Below, one piece after another: positions 26,150 through 27,500 of a stretch of 27,500 nucleotides of DNA. The notes under the pieces were generated by a model, which saw only the letters and a list, made by a program, of their open reading frames with translations, was not told the origin of the DNA and ran no database searches. The DNA is from Prorocentrum cordatum. Taxonomy: Eukaryota; Sar; Dinophyceae; Prorocentrales; Prorocentraceae. Numbering within the stretch: the first letter of the stretch is position 1; the number at the start of each line of letters is the position of its first letter. The stretch is taken from contig CAUYUJ010000858.1 of the NCBI GenBank assembly GCA_963575745.1, positions 82,501-110,000 on the forward strand. Reading direction: 5' to 3'. Made by a program: the position numbers and the translations under genes.

Positions 26150-26815
26150 CGCAATCAGCTGCAGCTGTCCAAGTGTTGCAGAGACTTACTGCGAGCTGGC
26201 TGGTGCAAGGCAACGAGGTTGTCGACTCGCTAGCAGGTGTGGCGGCCAAGCAATGTAGAGTCAGTGAGGTGTACCGCCAGAGTGGCATGAATGGAATTGG
26301 AAGCTGTTCTGGTTCGTCGGAGACTACAGGGGCGGCGCTGCTGACCATCCGTGCCGAGACGTGCACCAAGCAGGAACTTGCCCGCGGTAGGACAGCCAAA
26401 CAAGAGCCTCCACATTCCCCGCCTCCTCTCGCTTTCCCTGGCCCCGCCCCCAATACAATAGCTCGCTTCGAGACCGTCCATTCCTTCGGCAAGACTGGTC
26501 AGAGTTGTACTGTGTGTAGATCTAGGGCTTCCAAGATGCGTTGGGTCCCTGGCTACAAAGCGATTGCGTTGCCCCTGAGAGCGTAGACGGTATGCTTCCC
26601 AAACTCCCCCGTGGACGGAACACACATATCGCTGGATGTTGGGCCCTCCCCTCGCATCGGGTGCATGTTAACATTGCATTTGGTCTCTTGTTCGATCGCA
26701 CATGAGGCCATGCCGGTCAGCACCAGCTCAAGGACTTAGGTAAGCCAAGCAAGTTGCACCTGCCCAAGAAACGTCGGGACTATCTCGACACGACCAGTCG
26801 TGATTAAATGCCCAA
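26150..26815 (+). pseudogene. Broken retroelement-like fragment with RNase H-like motif
   Basis: The frame from about 26161 to 26586 includes GNEVVDSLAGVAAKQ, which resembles the C-terminal helix of RNase H domains in reverse transcriptase proteins (typical pattern GNExADxLAxxAA). Further on, a CTVCRS segment could be part of a zinc-binding motif. After a stop at 26584-26586 a different frame (26655-26806) has a Lys-rich stretch, HQLKDLGKPSKLHLPKKR, interrupted by a TGA near 26703. The open pieces are in different phases, and the 5' side is cut by the TCC array, so the fragment is 5'-truncated and frame-disrupted. The family (LINE-type or other) is not clear. I give no restored reading. Confidence 0.4.
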
Positions 26816-26864
26816 GGCCTGAACCAGTCGGTTGATTTCAGTCTAGTGAATATATATGTGCATG

Positions 26865-27085
26865 ATCCTCCTCCTACTCCTCCCATTCCTCCTACTTCTC
26901 CTCCTGCTCCTCCTCTTCCTCCTCCTCCTCCTCGTCCTCCTTTCCGTCACCCCTCTGTCGTCTCCTCTTCCTCCTCCTCCTCCTTCTCATTCTCCTCCTC
27001 CTCCTCCTCATCATCATCATTATCATCATCAGCAGCAGCAGCAGCAGCATCAGCATCAGCAGCAGCATCATCATCATCATCCACC
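26865..27085. repeat. TCC array followed by CAT/CAG array
   Basis: TCC triplets fill 26868-27008, including a CGTCACCCCTCTG segment as in copies A and B, then CAT and CAG triplets (27009-27080) and another CGTCACCCCTCTG at about 27091. Confidence 0.85.
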
Positions 27086-27214
27086 CTTTCGTCACCCCTC
27101 TGACCAGTCCAACTTCTCCTGGTTGTCCATCCCTCTTTCTCATACGTGACGCCATCCGGCCGCACCATCAGACATTTCGGTTGGGTGGGCTGGGCATTTC
27201 GCCTGTCATCTCAT

Positions 27215-27288
27215 CCCCACTTAAAACAATGAATCTGGAATGCTCGAACAATTACACAGACGGACAGATCAGATGCCCTTAAGTGGGG
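27215..27288. repeat. Short inverted repeat
   Basis: CCCCACTTAA (27215-27224) and TTAAGTGGGG (27279-27288) are exact inverted copies separated by 54 bases, next to the possible minus-strand splice donor at 27295. Confidence 0.5.
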
Positions 27289-27295
27289 CTCTCAC

Positions 27296-27500
27296 CTTGA
27301 CGCCGCGCGCACTCGTCATAAACAAATTCGACAGGTACAGGGATGGAGACAAGGTGGCTGGCGGCATGGGGTTCTCGCCATAACACCGTGCACATGCGCC
27401 TAAGAAGCGTTCAGCAACCGCACGAAAGGTGGGCGGTTGCATCTCGACATGGAGTTCCATCTTGATCAGGGATCGCCTGACCCGGGTCAATCCAGACCCG
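27296..27500 (-). CDS. Possible partial exon on the minus strand at the window edge
   Basis: On the minus strand the frame is open from the window edge (27500) to 27296, giving about 68 residues of natural composition, with pieces such as LIKMELHVEMQPP and AVAERFLGACARCYG. It ends exactly in phase 0 at a strong donor, AAG|GTGAG. It has no recognised motif. If real, it is the only minus-strand gene in the window. The upstream part lies outside the window, and no matching acceptor was found. Confidence 0.25.

Noticed and set aside
1-27500. tRNA, rRNA or a full spliced-leader RNA gene
   Set aside because: None was recognised by eye. The leader copies are not followed by the GT donor and small-RNA body expected of a leader RNA gene.

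Overview
The window looks like nuclear DNA from a dinoflagellate. The main evidence is a near-exact copy of the conserved dinoflagellate spliced leader embedded in genomic DNA at 14784-14806, with three weaker look-alikes upstream of the other predicted genes. Spliced leaders are normally added to mRNA by trans-splicing, so genomic copies mark reverse-transcribed, re-inserted mRNAs. Other traits fit: high GC, sparse genes all on one strand, and a very large load of different simple and tandem repeats. The species cannot be named from this sequence.

Layout. 1-4.8 kb holds repeats only: two CAA/CGA arrays grown from the same flanking sequence, several minisatellites, TA-rich blocks and a CGG-rich block. 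4.8-16.8 kb is a same-strand (+) run of four protein genes: gene 1 (exons 4912-6528 and 7998-8573), gene 2 (exons 9325-9649 and 9892-10265, joined in frame), gene 3 (12377-14014, one exon) and gene 4 (14817-16820, one exon). They are separated or interrupted by GGA and TCC arrays. A 570-bp palindrome made of 32-bp units lies between genes 2 and 3. From 16.8 kb on there is mostly repeat DNA: a duplicated ~600-bp block with a 9-bp GC-rich core, a 10-bp periodic array, a clean 117-bp foldback element with a candidate target duplication, TCC, CAT and CA arrays, a broken retroelement-like fragment with an RNase H-like motif (26.15-26.8 kb) and one possible partial exon on the minus strand at the right edge.

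Function. Genes 1-3 carry no domain I can name with confidence; they look like lineage-specific proteins with basic, possibly nuclear, segments. Gene 4 resembles a dinoflagellate-expanded family with transposase-like organisation (YSDE, GASGxKPCxxC, WDWMH and ERKH motifs). The most interesting idea is that all four genes could be retroposed copies of mRNAs, two of which hold introns made largely of GGA/TCC arrays. The relic in front of gene 4 is strong; those in front of genes 3 and 1 are good; that in front of gene 2 is weak. All splice sites and the functional readings are inferred from sequence by eye.
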